A stretch of 64,000 nt of DNA from Yoonia tamlensis (GTDB lineage Bacteria > Pseudomonadota > Alphaproteobacteria > Rhodobacterales > Rhodobacteraceae): positions 71,472 through 135,471 of the forward strand of contig NZ_FOYP01000001.1 of NCBI RefSeq assembly GCF_900115105.1, given 5' to 3'. Numbering within the stretch: position 1 is the first letter of the stretch; each line of letters opens with the position of its first letter. The notes under the pieces are model-generated. The model worked only from the letters and a program-made list of their open reading frames with translations, had not been told where the DNA came from and ran no database searches. Positions 44,328 through 53,819 of this stretch are shown one piece after another. A program made the position numbers and the translations under genes.

Positions 44328-45470
44328 TTATTGCGCGTCGATTTCGGTTTCAAAGGCCCATGCCAACCAAGGCAGCATGGCTTCGATGTCCGATGTCTCA
44401 ACCGTTGCACCGCACCAGATCCGCAGACCCGCAGGCGCATCACGGTAAGCACCGATATCGAGCGCGACGTTTTCAGCCTCAAGGCGTTTTGCAACGGCTT
44501 TGGCGAATGCAGCGCCGTCTTTGATCCGGTCGTCGGTGAATTTCAGGCACACAGATGTGTTTGACCGCGTCGCCGGATCAACCGCCAAATTGGCGATCCA
44601 GTCGTTTTCGGCGCAGAAATTCCAGATCGCGCGCGCGTTGGCATTGGCGCGGTGGATCAGCGCATCCAGACCACCGATTGAACGGCCCCATTTCAGCGCG
44701 ACAAGGTAATCTTCAACCGCCAGCATTGACGGTGTGTTGATGGTCTCACCGCGGAAGATACCTTCGATCAGCTTGCCGCCTTTGGTCATGCGGAAGATTT
44801 TTGGCAATGGCCACGCAGGTGTGTAGCTTTCCAGACGTTCGACAGCGCGGGGCGACAGAACCAGCATACCGTGGGCCGCTTCGCCGCCCATGACTTTTTG
44901 CCAAGAGAATGTCGTGACATCCAGCTTGTCCCAAGGCAGGTCTTGGGCAAATGCGGCAGATGTCGCATCGCAGAGTGTCAGACCAGCGCGGTCACCTGGG
45001 ATCACATCGCCATTGGCCACGCGCACGCCGGATGTGGTGCCGTTCCAAGTGAAACATACGTCATTATCATAGTTCAGCGCCGCCATATCGACGATTTCGC
45101 CGTATTCGGCAGTGTGCACTGTGGCTTCGATTTTCAGCTGCTTGACCACATCTGTGACCCAGCCCGCGCCGAAAGATTCCCAAGCGACCATTTCCGCAGG
45201 GCGTTCGCCCAACAGGGACCACATCGCCATTTCAAAAGCACCGGTGTCGGACGCAGGCACGATGCCAATGCGGTAGTCAGCGGGAATGCCAAGAATGTCG
45301 CGGGTCAGCTCGATCGCTTCGGCAAGCTTTGCCTTGCCCACGGATGCACGGTGTGACCGGCCCAAAGGGGCGTCACGCAAAGCATCCAGATTCCATACGG
45401 GGGGTTTGGCACATGGGCCAGAAGAAAAACGCGCATTTGACGGCCGCGTTGCCGGTTTGGTCTTAACCAT
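44328..45470 (-). CDS. serC: Phosphoserine aminotransferase
   Basis: The second enzyme of serine synthesis, 380 aa. It is a PLP-dependent class V aminotransferase that converts 3-phosphohydroxypyruvate to phosphoserine; the family also serves pyridoxine synthesis. The lysine is in [16 protein letters not shown] and the PLP Asp in [11 protein letters not shown]. The start at 45470 ([23 protein letters not shown]) is the normal one. This is the form seen in Alphaproteobacteria and Methanosarcina. It heads the serC-serA operon and is divergent from serB. Confidence 0.94.
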   Translation of the reverse strand: MVKTKPATRPSNARFSSGPCAKPPVWNLDALRDAPLGRSHRASVGKAKLAEAIELTRDILGIPADYRIGIVPASDTGAFEMAMWSLLGERPAEMVAWESFGAGWVTDVVKQLKIEATVHTAEYGEIVDMAALNYDNDVCFTWNGTTSGVRVANGDVIPGDRAGLTLCDATSAAFAQDLPWDKLDVTTFSWQKVMGGEAAHGMLVLSPRAVERLESYTPAWPLPKIFRMTKGGKLIEGIFRGETINTPSMLAVEDYLVALKWGRSIGGLDALIHRANANARAIWNFCAENDWIANLAVDPATRSNTSVCLKFTDDRIKDGAAFAKAVAKRLEAENVALDIGAYRDAPAGLRIWCGATVETSDIEAMLPWLAWAFETEIDAQ

Positions 45471-45494
45471 TGCTGGTATCCTCACAGATATATG

Positions 45495-45529
45495 CCCTTC
45501 GTTGGGGAAGGGTGTCCCACGGCCGGACA
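45495..45529 (-). promoter_or_regulatory. Paired hairpins in the serC leader (candidate serC RNA element)
   Basis: On the minus strand, upstream of the serC ATG, TGTCC..GGACA (45513-45529) is followed at once by CCCTTC-CCCAAC-GAAGGG (45495-45512). A cis-regulatory serC RNA motif is known upstream of serC in Alphaproteobacteria. I can see the position and the hairpins but not verify the consensus. Confidence 0.4.
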
Positions 45530-45625
45530 TAGAGCCTGACTTTGACTTTCACAATGGACAAAATGACGCTAGACCGCCGCTTGAGCCGCTTTTTGCGACA
45601 CCCTTTGACGCGCATAGGAAACACG

Positions 45626-46501
45626 ATGTTCACGGTCACGCTTTTGACGAACCCCGAAAAACGCAATCTTGAATTGGCGCTGGTCGAAAACCTGCGCAAC
45701 GCTTGGGGCGGGGGGGACGCGGTTTGGCTATCTGTGGACGAAGTCGCCGAATTTGGCATCGCGCAACTGCCAGATAACCAATGGGATGTCTGGAAAGACT
45801 TGCAAAGCGCGGGCGTTGATCTGATTGTACAACCATCTGAAAACAGATGTAAAAAAATGCTGTTGGCCGATATGGATAGCACCATGATCGAACAGGAATG
45901 CATTGATGAACTGGCTGCCGAGGCCGGTGTTGGCCCGCGCGTCGCGGACATCACAGCGCGCGCAATGAACGGCGAATTGGATTTCAACGAAGCGCTGACC
46001 GAACGGGTTGGATTGCTTGCCGGCCTGCCAGAATCGGTGATCACCAAGGTGCTGGATGAACGCATTACCCTGATGCCCGGCGGGCGGGTGTTGTTGCAAA
46101 CGATGAAGGCCAATGGTGCCTATGCCGCGCTTGTGTCGGGCGGGTTCACCGCGTTCACCGCGCGAATCGCTGCTGAATTGGGCTTTGATGAAAACCGCGC
46201 CAACACGTTACTGGTCGCGGATGGCAAACTGACCGGCGCGCCGGGACTGCCGATTTTGGGCAAGGCGGCCAAAGTGACCGCGCTTGAAGAAATCACCGCG
46301 AAATTGGGCATCGCCGAGGCTGACGTGCTGGCCGTGGGCGATGGCGCCAATGATCTGGGCATGCTGGGCCGTGCAGGCACGGGTGTCGCGCTGCATGCCA
46401 AACCGTCGGTTCAAAAAGAATGTGACGTGCGGATCAACCACGGTGATCTTACCGCGCTGCTTTATATTCAAGGCTATGCGCGCGACCAGTTCGTGACCTA
46501 G
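45626..46501 (+). CDS. serB: Phosphoserine phosphatase
   Basis: The last enzyme of serine synthesis, 291 aa, of the HAD superfamily. The nucleophile is Asp82 in LLADMDSTMIEQECIDELA, motif II is in LVSGGFTAF, and the metal site is AVGDGANDLGML. The N-terminal ~75 residues form an ACT-like domain. The start at 45626 has AGGAAA upstream. With serC and serA divergent from it, the whole phosphorylated pathway is in 4 kb. Confidence 0.94.
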   Translation: MFTVTLLTNPEKRNLELALVENLRNAWGGGDAVWLSVDEVAEFGIAQLPDNQWDVWKDLQSAGVDLIVQPSENRCKKMLLADMDSTMIEQECIDELAAEAGVGPRVADITARAMNGELDFNEALTERVGLLAGLPESVITKVLDERITLMPGGRVLLQTMKANGAYAALVSGGFTAFTARIAAELGFDENRANTLLVADGKLTGAPGLPILGKAAKVTALEEITAKLGIAEADVLAVGDGANDLGMLGRAGTGVALHAKPSVQKECDVRINHGDLTALLYIQGYARDQFVT

Positions 46502-46586
46502 CACACCTGTCGCAATCGCTTGCCCAATTGCTGACAGCCATGATGATTCCGGTGTAGGATTGGTTCCAATAACAAGGAGCTGTCCT

Positions 46587-47303
46587 ATGGGTGATTACAA
46601 TTATGCCACGTTCGCGGCGTCGGATTATGATTTCACGTCGGTAAATGGCCCCGCACTTGGGGCCAAGGCCCCAGATATCGTCGTCACGACTTTGGCTGGC
46701 ACACAGCGACAGTTGCTGGAATTTGACGCTGATTTTCTGGTGCTTGAGTTGGGCAGCATTACCTGCCCGCTATTCCAGACGCGGCGCAAGGCAATGACGG
46801 CGCTGGCGCGTAAGCATTCCAACGCTGTCCACGCGGTTCTATATGTCCGCGAAGCCCACCCGGGTGTGGCGATTCCGGTGCATCAGGATTTTGCGCAAAA
46901 GCATTCCTGCGCCAACCGTTTGGCCGAAGCCGATGGCGAAACACGCGAAATCCTGATCGACGGGATTGACGGCGCGGGGCATCGGGCCTTTGGCGGGATG
47001 CCCAATGCGGTGTTCATTATTAACCGGAACGGGTGCGTCGTTTTTCGCGCGTCATGGAATAACCCTGGGGTGACTGCGCGCGCGCTTGAGGCTTTGGTTG
47101 CGGGGCGGACAATATCGGCCAAAAACTATTTTCGCCCCGCCACCCCCAAGATTGCATTGGAAACCTTCCGCAAGGCCGGAAAGGGATCGGCGCGCGATTT
47201 TCTAAAAAGCTTGCCAGCACTGATCTGGGCAAATGTGGTGCGGCGAAATTTGGGATTGTTATTTGGCAGGGCGCAAGACGTGTCAGGTGATATGGCCTGC
47301 TAG
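46587..47303 (+). CDS. Deiodinase-like thioredoxin-fold protein
   Basis: A 238-residue protein of the iodothyronine deiodinase-like/peroxiredoxin superfamily. The segment LVLELGSITCPLFQTRR places a Cys where vertebrate deiodinases have selenocysteine (they read GS-T-U-P-F). Later marks are YVREAHP, a DG..G motif, and NAVFIINRNGCVVFRASWNNP. AAGGAG precedes the ATG at 46587. No signal peptide is present. Bacterial members have no clear role; redox or dehalogenation chemistry is possible, not shown. Confidence 0.75.
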   Translation: MGDYNYATFAASDYDFTSVNGPALGAKAPDIVVTTLAGTQRQLLEFDADFLVLELGSITCPLFQTRRKAMTALARKHSNAVHAVLYVREAHPGVAIPVHQDFAQKHSCANRLAEADGETREILIDGIDGAGHRAFGGMPNAVFIINRNGCVVFRASWNNPGVTARALEALVAGRTISAKNYFRPATPKIALETFRKAGKGSARDFLKSLPALIWANVVRRNLGLLFGRAQDVSGDMAC

Positions 47304-47353
47304 GCAATTTTCGGGGGCTTGCAATCGCGGCCAAAACCGCGCCAGATGCCGCA

Positions 47354-48475
47354 ATGAAACATGATCTGAAACCAGCGACCATCGCGGCCCATGCCGCAGG
47401 TGCGCTTGACCCGCAATCGGGCGGCGTTGTGCCTGCTTTGCAGCCCTCAACCACGTTTACGCGTGATGAAAATTATGAATTACTGCGCGCCGATAACATC
47501 TATGCGCGCGATAATTCGGACAATTTGCGGCAGGCTGAAAAAGTGTTGCAGCAGCTAGAAGGTGCGGCTGACACGTTGCTGTTCCCCTCCGGCATGGCGG
47601 CAATCGCCGCGGTGTTCCGCACCCTGCCAAATGGCGCAACTGCCGTTATCCAATCCGGCATTTACTGGGGCACAACCGCGTGGATTCGCGATTTTTGTGC
47701 GCGGCGCGATGTGACGCTGATTGAGGCCGACGTGCCGGATCTTGCGCAGGCATGTGCCAAACATGATCCGGCGTTGATTTTTGTTGAAACGCCATCAAAC
47801 CCTTGGCTTAAGAGCGTGGATATTCGCGCGTTGTCTGATGCGACAAAAGCCACCTTGGTCGTGGATGCAACCGCCGCGACACCGATTCTCATGCAGCCGC
47901 TTGCGCATGGTGCGGACATTGTGATGCATTCAGCGACCAAGGCGATCAACGGCCATTCGGATGTGCTTGCAGGGGTCTTGTCGACGGGCAGGCCAGACGC
48001 GCAAATCTGGCAAGACATCCGCGCGGACCGCAAAGGGGCGGGCGCGATTTTGGGGCCGTTCGAGGCATGGTTGCTGACGCGTTCCATGCGCACGCTGCCA
48101 TTGCGGGTTGAACGGATGACGCAGAACGCCCAAAGTTTGGCCGAACATCTGTTTGATCATCCGCAAGTCGCGGATGTGTTCTACCCCGGCCTGCCGCACC
48201 ACGCCGGACATGAAATTGCGAAACGCCAGATGACGGGCGGATTTGGTGGGTTGCTGTCCGTTTTGGTCAAAGGCGACAAGCAAGACGCGCTGCGGGTTGT
48301 GGGCAAGCTGGAACTGTTCTTGCGCGCCACGTCGCTCGGCGGGGTCGAAAGCCTTGTTGAGCACCGCCACACGATTGAACCGCACACAGGCATCCCTGAA
48401 AACCTGATCCGCGTGTCGGTCGGGATCGAAGATATCGGCGATTTGATAGCGGATTGGAACCAGGCGTTGGGCTGA
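47354..48475 (+). CDS. Cystathionine beta-lyase-like PLP enzyme
   Basis: A Cys/Met metabolism PLP enzyme of 373 aa. The PLP lysine is Lys196 in HSATKAINGHSD, GMAAIAAVF binds the phosphate, and VETPSNPW and DATAATP are in the large domain. Members act as cystathionine lyases, gamma-synthases or O-acetylhomoserine sulfhydrylases. The close HSATK..NGHSD form fits MetC or MetB-like function; I cannot decide between them. It may be cotranscribed with the gene upstream, 50 bases away. Confidence 0.88.
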   Translation: MKHDLKPATIAAHAAGALDPQSGGVVPALQPSTTFTRDENYELLRADNIYARDNSDNLRQAEKVLQQLEGAADTLLFPSGMAAIAAVFRTLPNGATAVIQSGIYWGTTAWIRDFCARRDVTLIEADVPDLAQACAKHDPALIFVETPSNPWLKSVDIRALSDATKATLVVDATAATPILMQPLAHGADIVMHSATKAINGHSDVLAGVLSTGRPDAQIWQDIRADRKGAGAILGPFEAWLLTRSMRTLPLRVERMTQNAQSLAEHLFDHPQVADVFYPGLPHHAGHEIAKRQMTGGFGGLLSVLVKGDKQDALRVVGKLELFLRATSLGGVESLVEHRHTIEPHTGIPENLIRVSVGIEDIGDLIADWNQALG

Positions 48476-48504
48476 GCTTGCTGATGGCCGTTCGCGCACC
48501 ACCC

Positions 48505-48530
48505 AAAAAAACCCGGGCATAGAGCCCGGG
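48505..48530 (-). terminator. Terminator of the response regulator gene
   Basis: CCCGGGC / GCCCGGG with a 5-base loop is followed on the minus strand by seven T (A run 48505-48511 on plus). It lies about 100 bases after the regulator stop and faces the PLP-enzyme gene end. Confidence 0.85.
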
Positions 48531-48629
48531 CAAGTCCAACAGGGAGGTGGTGATATGAACCGATCACCGGCGGTATTCTTGGGCCCGGTCGCATGCTGGG
48601 GGAGGAGCCATGCAACCGGGGGAGTAACC

Positions 48630-49316
48630 TTACGCCACCAATCTATAACCGCCAGATTCGGTCACAAGAAGGCGCGCATTGGACGGATCTGGTTCTATTT
48701 TTTGGCGAAGACGGTAAATATGTGTCTCTAATGTGTGCGTGGTCACGCCCGCATTATAGCCCCAAACCTCGTGCAAAAGCACATCGCGGGCGACAACTCC
48801 GTCGGTTGAACGGTAGAGATATTTGAGAATATTCGTCTCTTTTTCGGTCAGCCGAACCTTCTTATCGTCTTCTGTTATCAGCATTTTTTGGGCAGGCTTG
48901 AATGTATAGTGCCCCAGCTGGAACACCGCATCCTCAGACTGTTCATGCGCGCGCAGCTGGCTGCGGATCCGCGCCAGAAGTACGGGGAACTTGAACGGTT
49001 TGCTGACATAATCGTTGGCGCCGGCATCAAGACCCAGAATTGTGTCTGCATCGCTGTCTTGCGCGGTCAACATCAGAATCGGGCATTTCACGCCTTGTTT
49101 ACGCATCACGCGGCAGAGTTCGCGGCCGTCGGTATCAGGCAGGCCGACATCAAGGATCATCAGATCGTAAAGTCCTTCTTTGGCCTTTACCATCGCGCTC
49201 GCACCGTCGTCGGCTTCAAAGACATCAAAGTCCTCGGTCATCAGCAATTGCTCGCCCAATGCTTCGCGCAGGTCGTCATCATCGTCGACCAGTAGAATTT
49301 TCTTGAGTTGTGCCAT
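48630..49316 (-). CDS. OmpR-family response regulator
   Basis: A two-domain regulator of 228 aa. The receiver domain has DDDDD at the start, phosphoacceptor Asp in LMILDVGLPDTDG (about 54), LTAQD and the Lys in KPFKFP. The DNA-binding winged helix carries VRLTEKETNILKYLYR and THTLETHIYRLRQKIE. The ATG at 49316 is preferred over the GTG at 49319 because of the AAGGAGG spacing. No kinase gene is adjacent. It is divergent from ribA, with a palindrome between that may be its operator. Confidence 0.9.
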   Translation of the reverse strand: MAQLKKILLVDDDDDLREALGEQLLMTEDFDVFEADDGASAMVKAKEGLYDLMILDVGLPDTDGRELCRVMRKQGVKCPILMLTAQDSDADTILGLDAGANDYVSKPFKFPVLLARIRSQLRAHEQSEDAVFQLGHYTFKPAQKMLITEDDKKVRLTEKETNILKYLYRSTDGVVARDVLLHEVWGYNAGVTTHTLETHIYRLRQKIEPDPSNARLLVTESGGYRLVA

Positions 49317-49386
49317 CACATCCTCCTTCGTTACCCACTAGAAATGTGCCTTTGATACGTATGAGACAAGGTTTTCCGTCAAACTT

Positions 49387-49402
49387 TCACACGCTCGTGT
49401 GA
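49387..49402. promoter_or_regulatory. Palindrome between regulator and ribA
   Basis: TCACACG-CT-CGTGTGA is a perfect 7-bp inverted repeat in the 155-base divergent region. It is 70 bases from the regulator start and 70 from ribA. It may be an operator for autoregulation. Confidence 0.45.
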
Positions 49403-49471
49403 TTAAACGTGCAAATGTTTCACTTTGCTTCAGAACAGGGTATCCGTTTGAAACAGAATACGGGCGTCTAC

Positions 49472-50548
49472 ATGGAATTTTCACCGAATATTACAGAGCG
49501 GTTGGCACGTGCGCGGGCGGATCTGCGCATGGGGGTGCCTGTGGTGCTTGAGGGTGGCGCGGTTGTTCTCGCCGCCGAGACCCTGACCGCAGAACGGCTT
49601 GCCGCATTGCGCAACCTTGGCGGAGAGCCGTCGCTTGCCCTGACAAGCCGGCGTGCCCAGACGCTCAAGGCACCCGCATATGATGGCGATGTCGCGCGAA
49701 TTGCGCTGCCTGCCGATGCGTCGCTTGCGTGGGTTTTGTCGATATCCGATCCAGCGGATGATCTGCGCGCACCGATGAAAGGGCCAGTCCAGAGCCTGCG
49801 CGCTGGCGATGCGGCGATGCACCGCGCGGCAATTGCCCTGACCAAGGCCGCGCGCCTGTTGCCGGCCGCAATTGTGTTGCCTATCGCCCAAGCGGCTGAA
49901 TTTGCGCGGGCGCAGAACCTGACGTTGGTGCCTGCATCCGCTGCGATCGACGACGGGCTCAGCCCGCTGAACCCGATTGTCAGCGCGCGCCTGCCACTGT
50001 CGGTATCCGAGGCGGGGCGGCTTCATATTTTTCGCCCCGATGATGGCGCAGAGGAACATTATGCCGTTGAAATCGGCAGGCCCGACCGCAGCAAACCCGT
50101 GCTATCACGGCTGCATTCGGCCTGTTTCACGGGTGATCTGCTTGGGTCGCTCAAATGTGATTGCGGCCCGCAATTGCGCGGGGCACTGGCGCAGATGGGT
50201 GCCGAAGGGGCAGGGGTGCTGCTGTATCTGAACCAAGAAGGGCGCGGTATCGGGCTTGCGAATAAAATGCGCGCCTATTCCCTGCAAGATCAGGGGTTTG
50301 ATACGGTCGAGGCCAATCACCGTTTGGGATTTGAAGACGATGAACGCGATTTCCGGATCGGCGCTGAGATTCTCAAGCGGATGGGGTTTGGCGCGACCCG
50401 ACTGCTGACCAATAACCCCGCGAAGGTCGCAAAAATGGAAAGCTGCGGCATTACGGTTGTTGAACGGGTGCCGCTAAAAGTTGGCGAAAACGCGCATAAT
50501 CACGGGTATTTGGCAACCAAAGCCGAAAAATCAGGCCACTTGCTCTAG
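49472..50548 (+). CDS. ribA: GTP cyclohydrolase II
   Basis: The first enzyme of riboflavin synthesis, 358 aa. The C-terminal ~200 residues carry the zinc ligands (SACFTGDLLGSLKCDCG), EGRGIGL, and NPAKVAKM. The N-terminal ~150 residues resemble a degenerate dihydroxybutanone-phosphate synthase domain that lacks obvious catalytic motifs, as in several alphaproteobacterial RibA-like proteins. The ATG at 49472 begins just before ITERLARARADLR, the start of conservation. Confidence 0.9.
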   Translation: MEFSPNITERLARARADLRMGVPVVLEGGAVVLAAETLTAERLAALRNLGGEPSLALTSRRAQTLKAPAYDGDVARIALPADASLAWVLSISDPADDLRAPMKGPVQSLRAGDAAMHRAAIALTKAARLLPAAIVLPIAQAAEFARAQNLTLVPASAAIDDGLSPLNPIVSARLPLSVSEAGRLHIFRPDDGAEEHYAVEIGRPDRSKPVLSRLHSACFTGDLLGSLKCDCGPQLRGALAQMGAEGAGVLLYLNQEGRGIGLANKMRAYSLQDQGFDTVEANHRLGFEDDERDFRIGAEILKRMGFGATRLLTNNPAKVAKMESCGITVVERVPLKVGENAHNHGYLATKAEKSGHLL

Positions 50549-50552
50549 CCGT

Positions 50553-50849
50553 TCACGGGTTGGCGGATGTTTCTTGCTTTAATGCATGTGCAAGGTCAGG
50601 GTGCCGCCGCGCAAGGCTTTGCACTTCTTGGCCAAGGCTGGTGATGGAAAGTGATCCGTCGCGATCCGTTTCGGCGAGCCGCAGTTTTATCAAACTGGCA
50701 GCTTCAAACCCCATACAGGCCATTGTTTTCGAACAGGCGCGCGCGCAATTAAGCCGCGCCAATTCATTGGGCGTCAGGATTTTCAGAATTTCCAAAGCCA
50801 TACTCATAACAATACACACGTTGCTAAAGGCGCCAGTTTTGGCTGACAT
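50553..50849 (-). CDS. Hypothetical protein, ~98 aa
   Basis: A small helical protein with LTPNELARLNCARACSKTMACMGF as its most distinct segment and three Cys close together. The start is uncertain: ATG at 50849, or in-frame ATGs 14 and 16 codons later that begin the more regular part. It is convergent with ribA, five bases away. No family is recognised; it could be a regulator or metal-binding protein. Confidence 0.5.
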   Translation of the reverse strand: MSAKTGAFSNVCIVMSMALEILKILTPNELARLNCARACSKTMACMGFEAASLIKLRLAETDRDGSLSITSLGQEVQSLARRHPDLAHALKQETSANP

Positions 50850-50968
50850 CCAACGTTATACGTAGGCTAGATTATTTCCGTCGGTATTTGTTGAAGAAAC
50901 GATAGTGCCAGATTTGATGACACCAGCGCGCCGTTGCGCCGAAAACGGTGGTTGGGTATCAGTTTGCT

Positions 50969-51463
50969 ATGAAGCCGATTGACCTCGTTTTGACCCCAAC
51001 CCACCTGCGGTTTATGAACCGGCGCTTTGCCTGTACGATCGGGCGTGGCGGGTTAGCATCCGACAAAACCGAAGGCGACGGCGCAACCCCCGTTGGCACC
51101 CACCGGATTGTTGACATGTTTTACCGCGCTGACCGGATGGCGCGACCTGCGGATTGGGCGCGCCCTATCGGCCCGCGTGATCTGTGGTCGGATGACGTGT
51201 CGGACCCTGCCTATAATCATCGGGTGCGCGCACCGCATGGGTTTAGCCACGAACACCTGCGTCGCGCGGATCCGATGTATGACCTGATATTGGTTACCGA
51301 CTGGAACTATCCGCATGCCGCCGCTGGCAAGGGATCGGCTATTTTTATCCACCAGTGGCGCGGGCCGGGGCGACCGACGGCAGGTTGCATTGCGTTTCGG
51401 CGTGATCATCTGCGCTGGATTGCGCAGCGGATCACCTGCGGATCACGGCTTGTTATCGCATAG
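50969..51463 (+). CDS. L,D-transpeptidase family protein
   Basis: A YkuD-type catalytic domain of 164 aa. It has the His in IFIHQWRGPGRPTAGCIAF with Gly-Cys (nucleophile Cys) and ATPVGTHRI at the front. It should form 3-3 peptidoglycan crosslinks or attach lipoprotein, or act in the cytoplasm, because no signal peptide is seen at the chosen start (50969). The longer frame begins at 50948. A cytoplasmic YkuD domain would be unusual, so an unseen export signal is possible. Confidence 0.82.
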   Translation: MKPIDLVLTPTHLRFMNRRFACTIGRGGLASDKTEGDGATPVGTHRIVDMFYRADRMARPADWARPIGPRDLWSDDVSDPAYNHRVRAPHGFSHEHLRRADPMYDLILVTDWNYPHAAAGKGSAIFIHQWRGPGRPTAGCIAFRRDHLRWIAQRITCGSRLVIA

Positions 51464-51527
51464 CCGCTGGACCTTGGTGCATATATGATGCGAGATGCAC
51501 CCGATTGTACCAAAGGTATTGACCCAG

Positions 51528-52010
51528 ATGACCCCAGACGAAATTGCCGCCTTGCCCTACCGTCCCTGCGTGGGGATTATGCTTGCCAATACGCGCGGGC
51601 ATATCTTTGTCGGCCAGCGCATTGATCGCGACACAGATGCCTGGCAAATGCCGCAAGGCGGCGTCGATCCGGGTGAAAATACCTATGAAGCCGCCCTGCG
51701 CGAGTTGCTTGAAGAAACCGGCATCACCCCCAATCTGGTCAGCCTCGACGCCGAATGCCCGGGGCTGATCCCCTACGATTTGCCACTCGATCTGGTGCCG
51801 AACATCTGGAAGGGCCGGTTTCGCGGGCAAGAACAGAAATGGTATCTTTTGCGCTATCATGGCGCGGATAATCAGGTGAATATCGCAACCAAGCACCCCG
51901 AGTTTTCGGCATGGAAATGGATCGCGCCCAGTGAATTGGTCGGTGCAATTGTGCCCTTTAAGCGTGCGGTCTATGCGCAGGTTCTGGACGCGTTCAAAGC
52001 TAAACTGTAA
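51528..52010 (+). CDS. rppH: RNA pyrophosphohydrolase
   Basis: A Nudix enzyme of 160 aa that removes pyrophosphate from mRNA 5' ends and starts decay. The Nudix box begins [16 protein letters not shown] and ends LREL.EETGI. The pattern [12 protein letters not shown] lies at the start, as in other RppH proteins. The ATG at 51528 gives the family length; an in-frame ATG at 51495 would add 11 residues. Confidence 0.92.
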   Translation: MTPDEIAALPYRPCVGIMLANTRGHIFVGQRIDRDTDAWQMPQGGVDPGENTYEAALRELLEETGITPNLVSLDAECPGLIPYDLPLDLVPNIWKGRFRGQEQKWYLLRYHGADNQVNIATKHPEFSAWKWIAPSELVGAIVPFKRAVYAQVLDAFKAKL

Positions 52011-52033
52011 CCCCCCAAAGAAAGGTACCTGCG

Positions 52034-52498
52034 ATGAAAAAAGTGACACTTACCCTTACTTTTGCCTTGATGGCTGGTCAGTTGCAGGCGCTTAGTTGTA
52101 TGCGTCCCGATCCGGTTGCAGCATTTGCGCAGATCGCGCAGGCGCCCGAACCCTATTACGTGCTTTATGGCCGGCTTTCGTTTGATGAAACGGCGCTCCC
52201 TGCGGGATTTCGTGACACGTTTGACGGCGAACCGGCACCCATCCCCGCACGGTTCGAAGGCAAAGGGTTAACAAACGCGGGTTTCACATCCGATTTTATC
52301 AGCCCTGCCCAGTTACAAGTGGAATGCGCCGCAAATTACTGCGGCACAGCCCAAAGCGGTATCGACGCACTGTTTTTTGTGCGCGCCGACCAGACACCTG
52401 TGACCATGATAGCAGGCCCGTGCGGCGGCATGATTTTCCCTGAACCTTCGCAAGCATTGCGCGACCAGATCACCGCCTGCATGCAAGGCGGCTGCTAG
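52034..52498 (+). CDS. Secreted hypothetical protein, 154 aa
   Basis: A signal peptide (KKVTLTLTFALMAGQLQA) precedes a mature protein with seven Cys. SCMRPDPVAAFAQIAQAPEPYYVLYGRL is the most distinctive segment. The Cys distribution suggests disulfides in the periplasm. A ribosome site (AAAGAAAGG) lies 10 bases upstream. It overlaps the convergent transglycosylase gene by four bases. I recognise no family. Confidence 0.65.
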   Translation: MKKVTLTLTFALMAGQLQALSCMRPDPVAAFAQIAQAPEPYYVLYGRLSFDETALPAGFRDTFDGEPAPIPARFEGKGLTNAGFTSDFISPAQLQVECAANYCGTAQSGIDALFFVRADQTPVTMIAGPCGGMIFPEPSQALRDQITACMQGGC

Positions 52499-53679
52499 CG
52501 GAGCCGTTCAAGTAACCCCAGCGACGGATGCCCGTCGGGGATCAACCCCTGCGCGGCCTGATAGGCACGGATTGCGCGGCGCGAATTGGGGCCGATCTGC
52601 CCGTCAATGCCCCCTGTCTGATAGCCCGCGTCGCTTAACAACTGTTGCAGTTCGACCCGTTCGGCGCGCCGTAGCTGCCGTTCGCCGGCAGGCCACCCTG
52701 CGCGCAACCCGTCCATGCCGCGTATCCGGTCACCCAGATGGCCGACGCCAATGATATAGGCCTCTGCGTTATTGTAGCGCGAAATCACATCGAAATTGCG
52801 GAACACCAGAAACGCGGGGCCGCCTGCACCCGTTGGCGTGATAAGCGAGGCATCACCGTAATTCGGCACAGCGTGCCCGTTTATATCACCCACGCCAAGC
52901 CGCGCCCATGCCGCCGGGCTGCGCGAAACGCTACGGCCGGTTTGGTTATAGTCAAATCCGCGCGGCAGAATGACTTCGACACCCCAGGGCTGGCCTTGCT
53001 GCCAGCCAAACCTGCGAAAATAGGCCGCCGTTGACGCCAGCGCGTCGCTCGGGTCGTCAGCCCAGATATCGCGCCGCCCGTCGCCGGTGAAATCAACGGC
53101 ATAGGCTTCGTAAGAAGTCGGGATAAACTGCGTGTGCCCCATCGCGCCAGCCCATGACCCTGTCATATTCTGCGGCGCGACATCGCCGTTTTGCAAGATT
53201 TTCAATGCGGCAATCAGCTGGCTTTCAAAGAACCGTCCGCGCCGCCCGTCATAGGCCAAAGTCGCAAGCGTCGATATCAGCGGGGTATCGCCGCGCCGCT
53301 GGCCGTAATTGCTTTCCATGCCCCAGACGGCCAGCACGACATGTGGCTCGACCGCATAAGTGGCCTCTATCCGCGCCAATAGCCGCCCGTGCTGGCGCAG
53401 CATTTCGCGTCCGTTGCGCACCCGATCATCCGAGGCAGCTGTGCCCATGTAATCGGCCATCGGTTTTACGAATTCGGCCTGATTGCGGTCACGCTCGATA
53501 CTGTCTTGCAAGTATTGTGCGCCCTGAAATGCGGCGTCGAACGTGCGGTCCGAAATGCCAGCGGCATTGGCGCGTGCGCGAAAATTTGCGATCCACGTGC
53601 CAAAGCCGCGCGCATCGGCCAAGGCGGGCCGTGCCAGCGTGATAGCGGTGCCTGTCATAAGAAACTGTCTGCGATCCAT
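52495..53679 (-). CDS. Lytic murein transglycosylase (MltB-like)
   Basis: A 394-residue enzyme that cleaves peptidoglycan glycan strands to 1,6-anhydro products. The signal peptide is at the start (LMTGTAITLARPALA). The SLT_2 domain has catalytic Glu in LAVWGMESNYGQRRG, and MGHTQFIPTSYEAYAVDFTGDGRRDIW follows. The C-terminal ~60 residues are a peptidoglycan-binding domain 1 (YQTGGIDGQIGPNSRRAI). It is probably a periplasmic form without lipobox. Confidence 0.9.
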   Translation of the reverse strand: MDRRQFLMTGTAITLARPALADARGFGTWIANFRARANAAGISDRTFDAAFQGAQYLQDSIERDRNQAEFVKPMADYMGTAASDDRVRNGREMLRQHGRLLARIEATYAVEPHVVLAVWGMESNYGQRRGDTPLISTLATLAYDGRRGRFFESQLIAALKILQNGDVAPQNMTGSWAGAMGHTQFIPTSYEAYAVDFTGDGRRDIWADDPSDALASTAAYFRRFGWQQGQPWGVEVILPRGFDYNQTGRSVSRSPAAWARLGVGDINGHAVPNYGDASLITPTGAGGPAFLVFRNFDVISRYNNAEAYIIGVGHLGDRIRGMDGLRAGWPAGERQLRRAERVELQQLLSDAGYQTGGIDGQIGPNSRRAIRAYQAAQGLIPDGHPSLGLLERLR

Positions 53680-53819
53680 TTTTTGGCCTCATTGTTTTTC
53701 GTGCAACCTAGTGCAGAATCACGCGCTGCGTAAATCAACTTTGCGCCAGATGTCAGTTATGGTCAGCAAAGCGCGCATTGCGGCTGGGCAGGGGCCGCGG
53801 GGGCGGCTAGGTTCGGGCG

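Noticed and set aside
48555-48725. Small plus-strand ORF after the gene at 47354-48475, with a good GGAGGTGG site
   Set aside because: It runs antisense into the response regulator gene and its later part is not gene-like; the first 25 codons alone are too little to support it.
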